From Arenimonas maotaiensis (GTDB lineage: Bacteria; Pseudomonadota; Gammaproteobacteria; Xanthomonadales; Xanthomonadaceae): DNA of 52,775 bases. The translations under genes were made by a program, and so were the position numbers. Shown piece by piece: positions 45,068 to 52,775 of the stretch. The notes under the pieces were generated by a model, which made no database searches, had not been told where the DNA came from, and worked only from the letters and a program-made list of their open reading frames with translations. The DNA lies in NCBI RefSeq assembly GCF_014638745.1, contig NZ_BMFO01000003.1, positions 153,052 through 205,826 of the forward strand, in the 5' to 3' direction. How positions within the stretch are numbered: position 1 is the stretch's first letter; each line of letters starts with the position of its first letter.

Positions 45068-48000
45068 ATGACACGCAAGTCCAAAGCCCGTTACGGCCTG
45101 AAGCGCACCTATAAGATCAACCCGACCGTAAAGGCGCTGCGTAGCGCGCTGTTCCTCGGTTTGGCCACTGCCGCCGCCGCGCCCGCGGCCCAGGCCGGCA
45201 CCTGCGTCCGGGTGGTCAACCAAGTCGTCTGCGCCGGCGATTTCGACCAACAAACACTGGACTCCTGGAACGAACTTGCGGTGGTCGATCCGTTCGATCC
45301 GGCCATCGTCGAACTGGACGCGAATGTCACCGTCTACGCCGAAATGGCGGTGGATGCCTGGAATATCGACAATCTCACCCTGATCAATGACGGCAACCTG
45401 ATTTCGGAATCCGGCTGGTACAACACCGGCTCGATGGCGGCGCTGTACGCCGAGTCCTCGGACGGTTCCGTCGACTTCACCAACAACGGCTGGATCATCT
45501 CCAACAAGGGTGACACCTTGATCTCCAACTACGGCGCCTCCACCGGCGCGGTGTTGGATGCCAAATACGGCGTCACCGCGGTCAACAACGGCCTGATCGC
45601 CGGTACTTCCTATGATGAATCCGACGATGCCTTCGGCCTGAGCGTGCGCAACCGCGATTACGGCGACGTCAGCATCACCAACAACGCCAGCGGCGACATC
45701 CTCGCCCGGAGCAACTGGGATTCGAATGCGACCGGCCTGCGTGCCGACAACTGGGACGGCGATATCACCGTCGTCAACGACGGCCGCGTGGCCGCCGAGG
45801 CCGATTGGTGGGCCGTCGGCATCCAAGCCGAGGCCTCGGATGACGTGACCATTTCGGTCGGCGCCACCGGCGAAGTCGACGTCAACGGCTGGGCCGCCAC
45901 CGGCATCCGCGCCAGCGGCGGCAACTTCAGCGCCATCGCCGTCAACAACAGCGGCAACATCGAAGCCACCGGCCAATATGCCGAAGGCATCTCGCTCTAT
46001 GGCGATTTCCGCAGCGCGGTCGACGTCGACAACTACGGCAACATCCTGGTCGAGGGCTTCGGCCGCGCGACGGGCGTCAACATCAACGGCAACGGCATCG
46101 ATGTAGGCATCGACAACTTCGACGTGATCGCCGCGTACGGCGGCAACAACGGCAACATCGGCGTCTACATCGACGGCATGAACGCCGGTCCGACTGGCTA
46201 CGGTTCGATCGTGCTCAACAACCGCGGCGTGATTTCCGCCGGCGACAAGTACAGTAACCCGTCGGGCAACGTCAGCTACGGCGATTCCACCGGCGTCTTC
46301 GCCGTTTCCGGCGGCGACATCACCATCAGCAACGTCGGCTCCTACGGCTCGCCGGCCGGCATCATCGCCGATACCCAGAGCGGCAGCGCCGCCGGCATCT
46401 GGGCTGCGTCCTACAGCGGCGACATCAGCATCCAGAACGGCGACAGCAGCAGCAAGTACTCGATCGTCGGCGCCGTGTCCGACAGCGATTACGGCAGCCT
46501 GTTCGGCGGCCGCGTGGCCGGCATCTACGCCGAAACCGGCAACGGCGCCATCGGCATCGGCAACAACGGCATCGTGTTCGCCGGCAACGGCAACTACGGC
46601 GACGCCATCGGCATCGGCGCCAACGCCTCCGGCGGCGGCATGTTCATGCCCCTGGCCGTGTATGCCGCGCCCGGCGACATCGACGTCACCAACGACGGCC
46701 TGGTCTATGCGTCCGCGCTCAACGGCAACGCCTTCGGCATCGACGCCAATTCGGACTACGGCGACATCAGCGTCATCAACAACGGCGCGGTCTGGGCCGA
46801 TGCCAACAACGGCTTTGCGACCGGCATCGACGCCGATACCGACGCCTTCGGCAGCGTCACCATCGGCAACACCGGCGAAGTCCGGGCCGAGGGCGATTAC
46901 GGTTCCACCGGCGTGAGCGCTTTCACCCGATACGGCGCCATCAGCATCAGCAATGCCGCGCAGTTCGATTCCTACGGCAATGTCGTGATGGGCACTGGCC
47001 TCATCACCGCGCAGACCTACAACTCCGGTTCGGCCACCGGCGTCTGGGCCTACCTGGAGTCCGATAACGCGGACACCGACCTGTCGGTCTACAACGGCGA
47101 AGGCGCCTTCATCGGCGCCTCCTCGCCGAACGGAAATGCCACCGGCGTCTGGGCCTACAACGACGGCAACGGCGACAACCTGATCACCAACAACGGCACA
47201 ATCGACGTCTACGCCGGCGGCAGCTACGGCGACGCCGTGGGCGTCTGGGCCATCGGCAGCGGAGACGGCTTGGTTTCGGTGAACAACAACGGCGCGATCG
47301 TCGTCGAGGCGGACGGCAATTCGGGCAACGCCATCGGCATCTATGCCGAAGTCATGGGAGGCAGCTACGGCGACATCAGCGTCGTGAGTGGCGGCACCGG
47401 CTTGATCGCCGGCATGACCGACGGCAATGACGGCGACGCTTTCGGCATCAAGACCGTCATGTACGGCACCGGCACCACCACCGTCACCAACTACGGCGAT
47501 ATCGCCGGCATCTACGGCGAGGGCCTGTACGGCGACGACAACGCTTGGGGCATCCACTCCCAGAGCAGCGGCGGCGACATCAGCATCACCAACGCCGCCG
47601 GCGGCTTCGTATACATCTATGCCGACGAGGAAAACGGCACCGGCATCCAGGCCAACGCCGGTACCGGCGACATCGCCATCGCCAACAACGGCATCATTGA
47701 CGTCTACGGCAACTGGTACGCCTACGGCATCGTCGCCAACGCCGGCAACGGCACCATCGACGTCACCAACGCCGGCCGCATCGACGTCTACGCCGACGGC
47801 GATTACGCCTTCGGCGTGAAGGCCGCGGGTTACGGCGACATCACCGTCGGCAACACCGGCGTGATCGACGTGTACGCCGACAATGACGGCGCGGTCGGCG
47901 TGTACGCCAACGCCGGCGGCTACGGCGACGTGATGGTCACCAACACCGGTTCGTTCGATTCCTACGGCAGCTTCGTCGGCGGCGTCATCGTGGTCGACAG

Positions 48001-51000
48001 CTACGGCTGGAACGCCGGCATCGAGGCGCACGCCGGTTACGGCGACGTCACCGTCGGCAACAGCGGCCTGGTCGACGTGGTTTCCCGCGACGGCGACAGC
48101 AACGGCGTCTGGACCACCACCAACGGCGGCGCTAACACCGTCACCAACACCGGCGTCATCGTCGCCGACTCGAACGCCGATTACGGCACCGCGTGGGGCA
48201 TCGACGCCGAATCCGGCGCCGGCGCGATCGACGTCAACAACAACGGCGGCGTGGTCGTGGCCATGGCCGAATACGCATGGGGCATCGAAGCGTCGTCCGG
48301 CGACGGCGACATCGACGTCAACAACAGCGGCGACGTGTACGCGTTCGGCGGCGACGACGCCTACGGCATCGACGCGCGCAGCTTCGGCGCCGGAGACGTC
48401 ACCGTCACCAACAGCGGCTACGTGCTGGCGGAAGCCGGCGTGGATTACGCCAGCGGCATCTACGCCAGTACCTGGAACGGCAGCGGCGACGTCAGCGTGA
48501 CCAATACCGCTTCCGGTGCCGTCATCTCCATCGGCTCCGACGACGCCACCGGCATCGCGGCCTGGGCCGACGTCGGCACCTCGACGGTGGTCAACTCCGG
48601 CGACGCCTATGCTTATTCGCACGGTTGGACCGTCGGCATCGCCGCGCAGTCCAACAGCAATTCGGTCAGCGTCACCAACAGCCTGGCCGGCAACGCCGAG
48701 GCCGGCAGCGACGTCGGCCAGGCGTACGGCATCAGCGTCTGGAGCGGTTACGGCGCGTTGGTGAGCAACGCCGGCTACGTCGGCGCCTACAGCGAAACCG
48801 GAACGGCCACCGGCATCTATGCCGACGCCTGGAATAACGCGAACATCACCGTCACCAACGCCGCCACCGGCGACGTGGTCGCCGGAACCTTCTCCGGCGA
48901 AGCCGTCGGCATGGATCTGTTCAGCAATGGCGGAAACATCCTGGTCACCAACAACGGCGACGTGCAGGCCACCAGCAACTACGGCAGCGTGACCGGCATT
49001 TCGGCCTACAGCGACTACGGCGACATCACCGTCAACGGCAGCACCGGCAACGTCACCGCCATCAGCAGCAACGGCTCGGCCACCGGCATCTACGCCGAGG
49101 CCGGCAACTGGAACAGCTTCGGCGACGTCAGCGTCACCAGCGGCGGCCTGATCACCGCCCGCGGCACCAGCGCGGTCGGCATCTACGCCTACAACAACGG
49201 CTACGGCGACGTCAGCGTGACCAATTCGGCCGCCGGCCGGATCGTGGTCACTGCCAGCAACGGCGAAGCCACCGGCATCAGCGCCCAAGCCGACAGCGGC
49301 TGGTACGGCGACGCCAATGTGCTCAACAGCGGCAGCATCACGGTCACCAGCAACGGCGATTGGGGCGACGCCTACGGCATGTACGTCGAATCCGATTGGG
49401 CCGGCAGTATCGGCATCACCAGCACCGGCTCCATCACCGTGACCGCCAACGGCTACAACGGCGACGCGTTCGGTGTCTATGCCCAGCACGAGGATTACGG
49501 CGATGTCGTCATCACCAGCGGCAGCACCATCACGGTGAACGCCAACGGCGATTACGGCGACGCCTTCGGCATCTCCGCCGTCTCCTACAGCGACAGCAGC
49601 ATCTCGATCAGCAATACCGGCAGCGTTCGGGCCAACGCCAACGGCTACGGCGGCGACGCGTTCGGCATCTATTCCGAGAGCTTCGGTGACGACACTTCGA
49701 TCGGCAACTCGGGCAACATCCGCGCCACCAGTGCCGACGGCAACGCGTGGGCCGTCTATCACCGCGGCGGCGACGTGGCCATCACCAACGCCGCCAGCGG
49801 CAACATCTTCGGCGTGATCCAGACGGCCTACGGCGATGACACCTTCACCAACAGCGGCGACTGGTACGCCACCGAAGGCGACAACAAGTACTCCGATTTC
49901 GCCGGCGGCGACGACAGCGTCGTCAACAACACCGGCGCCCGGATCTTCATGGAAGATTCCTGGATCGATATGGGTTCGGCCTCGCAGTACGGCTCGAACA
50001 GCTTCCTGAACAACGGCAAGATCTTCATCGACGGCAAGTACAACGTCATCGACATGGGCACGTCGGACTCGGTGTTCACCAACAACGGCGCCTCGCTGCA
50101 CTTCGAAGACGGCGCCGCCGACGACCAGCTGATCATCTTCGGCGACTTCGCCGGCAGCGGCCATATCGTGGTCGACGCCGACGGCACCTCGATGCTGGCC
50201 GACCGCCTGTACATCGACGGCGACGTGCTGACCAACACCGCCAACGTCATCGACGTGTTCATGAACGAGTATCCGAGCCTGCAGGACATGATCGACGGCG
50301 AGGAGATCGACGTGGTGCACGTGTCCGGCACCAGTACGGCGGCCAACTTCAACCTGGGCGACGTCACCGTCGCCGAGGACTCGCTGTTCACGGTCGACGT
50401 GACGCTCAACAAGCACATCAACTACAGCGGCAGCAACGACCTGTTCGCGCTGGGCTTCGAGATCAGCGGCCTGAGCCAGTCGGGCGTGGCGGTGTCCTCC
50501 ATCGCCCCGGCGGTGCAGAACCTGTGGCACCTGGGCGTGGGCACCGTATTCCAGCGCCAGGGCAGCAGCCGTGACGGCAAGCAAGGCACCGGCAACAACG
50601 GCATGATGTCCGGCTTCAAGGACTTCAGCAACAGCGCCATGCAGGTCGCCGATTACCAGGGCGCCTCCGGCGTCTGGCTGCGCGCCTTCACCGAAGACGG
50701 CAACGTGTCCCCGGATGCCAGCCGCAACTTCGGCATGGGCGGCGGTCAAGGCTTCGACCTGAAGAACACCGGCCTCGAGTTCGGCGCCGGCTACGCCTTC
50801 AACGACCAGTGGACCGCCGGTCTGCTGGGCGGCACCTCCGAATCCACCCTGCGTCCGGATATCGGTGGTCGCGCCAAGGTCAACGCCGATACCTTCGGCG
50901 GCTATGTGACCTATACCCCGGGCAACGGTTTCTACGCCGACTTCAGCTACCGCAGCATGGATTTCGACGGCAACGGCAACGGTGGCGGCGATGACTTCCG

Positions 51001-51454
51001 CTTCGAAGGCAACGCTGACGGTTACAGCCTGGAGGTCGGTTACGGCTTCAAGACGGCTTCCGGCCTGATCGTCGAGCCGCAGTTCCAGTACAGCAAGATG
51101 GATATCAGCCTGGATACGCTGGATTACACCCAAGGCGACTTCGAGCTGACCGACGGCGATTCCAGCCAGATGCGTGCCGGTGTGGCGCTGCGTAAGACGT
51201 TCCAGGCCGGCTCCGGCGATTGGACCCCGTACGCGTCGCTGAGCTTCATCAACGAAACCGACGCCAGCAACAACTACCTGATCGGCGGCATCCTGACCGG
51301 CAACGTGGACACCAGCGGCAACAGCACCTTGGTCGAAGCCGGCGCCACCGCGCACTACGGCAACATGGTGTTCAGCGGCGGCGTCAACTGGAAGGACGGC
51401 GGCGCCTACGACAGCCTGTTCGGCGGCCAAGTCAGCGTCCGCTTCACCTGGTAA
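45068..51454 (+). CDS. Giant repeat autotransporter (type Va), predicted beta-helix passenger
   Basis: A 2128-residue autotransporter. An extended signal peptide (1-43, cleavage after AQA) with a basic, Tyr-containing front is typical of large autotransporters. The mature protein opens with a cysteine pair (Cys46, Cys55), the only cysteines I see. Residues ~60-1700 are several dozen degenerate repeats of ~30-34 residues of the form A-x-GI-x-A ... GDI-x-VTN-x-G, acidic and rich in Gly, Asn, Asp and Tyr, predicting a right-handed beta-helix. A linker and C-terminal beta-barrel (~1865-2128), starting at 'GVWLRAFTEDG' and ending in VRFTW, complete the layout. Function is probably adhesion or self-association (inference). 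ATG 45068 follows AGGAG. Confidence 0.92.
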   Translation: MTRKSKARYGLKRTYKINPTVKALRSALFLGLATAAAAPAAQAGTCVRVVNQVVCAGDFDQQTLDSWNELAVVDPFDPAIVELDANVTVYAEMAVDAWNIDNLTLINDGNLISESGWYNTGSMAALYAESSDGSVDFTNNGWIISNKGDTLISNYGASTGAVLDAKYGVTAVNNGLIAGTSYDESDDAFGLSVRNRDYGDVSITNNASGDILARSNWDSNATGLRADNWDGDITVVNDGRVAAEADWWAVGIQAEASDDVTISVGATGEVDVNGWAATGIRASGGNFSAIAVNNSGNIEATGQYAEGISLYGDFRSAVDVDNYGNILVEGFGRATGVNINGNGIDVGIDNFDVIAAYGGNNGNIGVYIDGMNAGPTGYGSIVLNNRGVISAGDKYSNPSGNVSYGDSTGVFAVSGGDITISNVGSYGSPAGIIADTQSGSAAGIWAASYSGDISIQNGDSSSKYSIVGAVSDSDYGSLFGGRVAGIYAETGNGAIGIGNNGIVFAGNGNYGDAIGIGANASGGGMFMPLAVYAAPGDIDVTNDGLVYASALNGNAFGIDANSDYGDISVINNGAVWADANNGFATGIDADTDAFGSVTIGNTGEVRAEGDYGSTGVSAFTRYGAISISNAAQFDSYGNVVMGTGLITAQTYNSGSATGVWAYLESDNADTDLSVYNGEGAFIGASSPNGNATGVWAYNDGNGDNLITNNGTIDVYAGGSYGDAVGVWAIGSGDGLVSVNNNGAIVVEADGNSGNAIGIYAEVMGGSYGDISVVSGGTGLIAGMTDGNDGDAFGIKTVMYGTGTTTVTNYGDIAGIYGEGLYGDDNAWGIHSQSSGGDISITNAAGGFVYIYADEENGTGIQANAGTGDIAIANNGIIDVYGNWYAYGIVANAGNGTIDVTNAGRIDVYADGDYAFGVKAAGYGDITVGNTGVIDVYADNDGAVGVYANAGGYGDVMVTNTGSFDSYGSFVGGVIVVDSYGWNAGIEAHAGYGDVTVGNSGLVDVVSRDGDSNGVWTTTNGGANTVTNTGVIVADSNADYGTAWGIDAESGAGAIDVNNNGGVVVAMAEYAWGIEASSGDGDIDVNNSGDVYAFGGDDAYGIDARSFGAGDVTVTNSGYVLAEAGVDYASGIYASTWNGSGDVSVTNTASGAVISIGSDDATGIAAWADVGTSTVVNSGDAYAYSHGWTVGIAAQSNSNSVSVTNSLAGNAEAGSDVGQAYGISVWSGYGALVSNAGYVGAYSETGTATGIYADAWNNANITVTNAATGDVVAGTFSGEAVGMDLFSNGGNILVTNNGDVQATSNYGSVTGISAYSDYGDITVNGSTGNVTAISSNGSATGIYAEAGNWNSFGDVSVTSGGLITARGTSAVGIYAYNNGYGDVSVTNSAAGRIVVTASNGEATGISAQADSGWYGDANVLNSGSITVTSNGDWGDAYGMYVESDWAGSIGITSTGSITVTANGYNGDAFGVYAQHEDYGDVVITSGSTITVNANGDYGDAFGISAVSYSDSSISISNTGSVRANANGYGGDAFGIYSESFGDDTSIGNSGNIRATSADGNAWAVYHRGGDVAITNAASGNIFGVIQTAYGDDTFTNSGDWYATEGDNKYSDFAGGDDSVVNNTGARIFMEDSWIDMGSASQYGSNSFLNNGKIFIDGKYNVIDMGTSDSVFTNNGASLHFEDGAADDQLIIFGDFAGSGHIVVDADGTSMLADRLYIDGDVLTNTANVIDVFMNEYPSLQDMIDGEEIDVVHVSGTSTAANFNLGDVTVAEDSLFTVDVTLNKHINYSGSNDLFALGFEISGLSQSGVAVSSIAPAVQNLWHLGVGTVFQRQGSSRDGKQGTGNNGMMSGFKDFSNSAMQVADYQGASGVWLRAFTEDGNVSPDASRNFGMGGGQGFDLKNTGLEFGAGYAFNDQWTAGLLGGTSESTLRPDIGGRAKVNADTFGGYVTYTPGNGFYADFSYRSMDFDGNGNGGGDDFRFEGNADGYSLEVGYGFKTASGLIVEPQFQYSKMDISLDTLDYTQGDFELTDGDSSQMRAGVALRKTFQAGSGDWTPYASLSFINETDASNNYLIGGILTGNVDTSGNSTLVEAGATAHYGNMVFSGGVNWKDGGAYDSLFGGQVSVRFTW
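45650..49800 (+). repeat. Degenerate ~95-base repeat array coding for the passenger
   Basis: The coding DNA repeats a pattern like GGCGACATC-AGCGTCACCAACA-CGGC about every 90-105 bases. Copies differ by many substitutions, so they are old protein-level repeats rather than fresh tandem duplications. A longer-range unit is marked by the identical string TTCGATTCCTACGGCA at 46964 and 47954, exactly 990 bases apart. Confidence 0.75.
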
Positions 51455-51467
51455 TACGGCCCCACGG

Positions 51468-51498
51468 AAAAAGGCCGGCGCAAGCCGGCCTTTTTTTT
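51468..51498 (+). terminator. Rho-independent terminator after the giant autotransporter
   Basis: Stem of twelve base pairs (AAAAAGGCCGGC with its complement) around a GCAA loop followed by eight T. The next gene, 51572, therefore probably has its own promoter. Confidence 0.92.
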
Positions 51499-51571
51499 CG
51501 GGCACTGCTAGAATCGAACCAACCGCACGCGGGCGGTGCCCGCATCCCCTTGAAATCCCCGGAGCAAGACG

Positions 51572-52775
51572 TTGAGCGACAGCAAGAAACCCAAATCCAA
51601 GACCACCGGCAAGCCGGCCGAGCAATCCGCCGCACCGGCCGCCGAGACCCCAACCGCCGAGGCCCCGGCCAACGAGACCGCCGACGCGGTCGGCTCGCAG
51701 CCGCAGGTGCAGACCGTGGCCGAGGCCGCCGCCGACGGCCAGCCGGCGGCCAAGCCGAAGGACATCACCCAGCTGAAGGTGCAGAAGAGCTGCTCGCGCG
51801 GCTTCGGCGCCTGGCTGGCGCAGCACCGCATCTCGCTGGCGGTGACCTCCTACCAGACCGGCCGGGTGTACCTGATCGGCAGCGACCCGAACGGCCGGGT
51901 GTCGTTCTTCGAACGCATCTTCGAACGCGCCATGGGCATCGTCGGCAACGCCCAGCGCATCTACCTGGGCGGCCTGTACCAGCTCTGGCGCTTCGAGAAC
52001 GCGCTGCGCCGCAACCAGGTCATCCACAAGGTGTTCGACAAGTGCTACGTGCCGCGCAACGCCCAGACCATCGGCGATCTGGACATCCACGAGCTCGGCA
52101 TCCGCAACAACGGCAAGGTCGTGTTCGTCAACACCAAGTATTCCTGCCTGGCCGAACTCGATCCGGTGCACAGCTTCAAGGCGGTCTGGAAGCCTAACTT
52201 CATCAGCAAGCTGGCGCCGGAAGACCGCTGCCACCTGAACGGGCTGGCGATGAAGGACGGCGAGCCCAAGTACGTGACCGCGGTGTGCAAGAGCGACTCG
52301 GTCGACGGCTGGCGCGACCGCCGCGCCGACGGCGGCGTGGTGATCGACGTGGAGACCGACGAGATCGTGTGCGAAGGGCTGTCGATGCCGCACTCGCCGC
52401 GTTGGCACAACGGCAAGCTGTGGGTGCTGAACGCCGGCACCGGCTACCTGGGCTGGGTCGACTTCGAGAGCAAGCGCTTCGTGCCGTTCACCTTCTGCCC
52501 GGGCTTCCTGCGCGGTCTGTCGATGATCGGCAACGTGGCCGCGGTCGGCCTGTCCAAGCCGCGCAACGGCCGCTTCGCCGGCCTGGCGCTGGACGAGGAG
52601 CTGAAGAAGCGCGACGCCGAGCCCTGGTGCGGCGTGCAGATCGTGTCGCTGACCACCGGCGACGTGCTGCAGTGGGTGCGCTTCGACGGCGACATCAGCG
52701 AACTGTTCGACATCAGCTTCCTGCCCGGCGTGCGCAATCCGATGATGGTCGGCCTGCGTACCGGCGAGATCCGCG
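51572..52775 (+). CDS. TIGR03032/DUF4915-like protein, 5' part (cut by the window edge)
   Basis: At least 401 residues are visible before the right edge. Start TTG 51572 follows GGAG at ~9 bases. Residues ~1-75 are low-complexity (Lys/Ser, then Ala, Pro, Thr, Glu, Gln), probably a disordered or linker region. From ~80 the folded domain shows the TIGR03032 pattern: 'WLAQHRISLAVTSYQTGR', 'MPHSPRWHNGKLWVLNAG' and 'FCPGFLRGLSMIGNVAAVGLS'. The domain resembles a beta-propeller-like sensor, but its function is not known. It lies just behind the terminator of the giant autotransporter; a functional link is a guess. Confidence 0.8.
   Translation, partial: MSDSKKPKSKTTGKPAEQSAAPAAETPTAEAPANETADAVGSQPQVQTVAEAAADGQPAAKPKDITQLKVQKSCSRGFGAWLAQHRISLAVTSYQTGRVYLIGSDPNGRVSFFERIFERAMGIVGNAQRIYLGGLYQLWRFENALRRNQVIHKVFDKCYVPRNAQTIGDLDIHELGIRNNGKVVFVNTKYSCLAELDPVHSFKAVWKPNFISKLAPEDRCHLNGLAMKDGEPKYVTAVCKSDSVDGWRDRRADGGVVIDVETDEIVCEGLSMPHSPRWHNGKLWVLNAGTGYLGWVDFESKRFVPFTFCPGFLRGLSMIGNVAAVGLSKPRNGRFAGLALDEELKKRDAEPWCGVQIVSLTTGDVLQWVRFDGDISELFDISFLPGVRNPMMVGLRTGEIR

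Noticed and set aside
45650-49800. CRISPR-like array in the autotransporter region
   Set aside because: Repeats are degenerate, in frame and coding, with no constant repeat and no unique spacers; no cas genes are present.
45053-52408. 2451-residue open frame on the minus strand opposite the giant autotransporter and the next gene
   Set aside because: It is antisense to a clear autotransporter and across its terminator. The repetitive GC-biased coding strand leaves few stop codons on the opposite frame, and the translation is low-complexity Val/Ala/Asp/Gly with no motifs.

Overview
This is a compact, GC-rich chromosomal window of a gammaproteobacterium, most likely in Lysobacterales (Xanthomonadaceae/Lysobacteraceae). 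The evidence is gene content and order: a FabV-type enoyl-ACP reductase, a bioB-bioF-bioH-bioC block divergent from comF, rep-plsB-rdgC neighbours, tatABC behind a SYLF-domain protein, BPSS1780-family and DUF2062 membrane proteins, and strong G/C third-position bias. Genus cannot be decided from this sequence. I see no rRNA or tRNA gene, insertion sequence, prophage, integrase or CRISPR array.

Layout. (1) 1-7798: end of an ABC-2 permease, rep helicase, a lipoprotein, plsB, a DUF465 gene, rdgC and a YgjP-like metallopeptidase. (2) 7802-10607, minus strand: coupled hemH, alpha/beta hydrolase and exported cyanophycinase-like protein. (3) 10720-16684: SYLF protein, tatABC, a divergent BPSS1780-family membrane protein, glyQS. 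(4) 16780-22395, minus strand: GDSL autotransporter esterase, DUF2062 protein, mnmG, and a Tyr/Gly/Asp then Pro-rich lipoprotein. (5) 22510-28321: EamA transporter, threonine dehydratase-like enzyme, two small exported proteins, fabV, a YkgJ-like cysteine-cluster protein and a CsgG-like exported protein with an SH3-like tail. (6) 28389-35189: a DesK/NarL-type two-component system, a DUF2306-like membrane protein, a YbbAP-type ABC pair divergent from tesA, and a GFA-family protein. (7) 35186-40450: biotin genes bioB-F-H-C with two coupled extra genes, divergent from comF. (8) 40458-44624: ubiA divergent from a three-gene operon of two paralogous adenylate-forming enzymes and a methyltransferase. 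(9) 44625-52775: a long AT-rich regulatory region, a 2128-residue repeat autotransporter, and a TIGR03032-like gene cut by the right edge.

Functional themes are envelope and lipid biogenesis (plsB, fabV, tesA, tat, ABC exporters, autotransporters), cofactor synthesis (biotin, heme, ubiquinone), and translation/tRNA modification (glyQS, mnmG). Genes are packed with 1- to 4-base start/stop overlaps, implying translational coupling, and transcription units end in clear hairpin-T-run terminators.

The least ordinary parts are the adenylation/methyltransferase operon at 41414-44624, whose product I cannot name, and the giant autotransporter at 45068-51454, which has its own promoter with a CRP/Clp-like site and a structured leader. 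Others are a cyanophycinase-like protein that appears to lack its usual catalytic glutamate, a CsgG-like protein without a lipid-anchor cysteine, and a patch of foreign-looking codon usage inside glyS.
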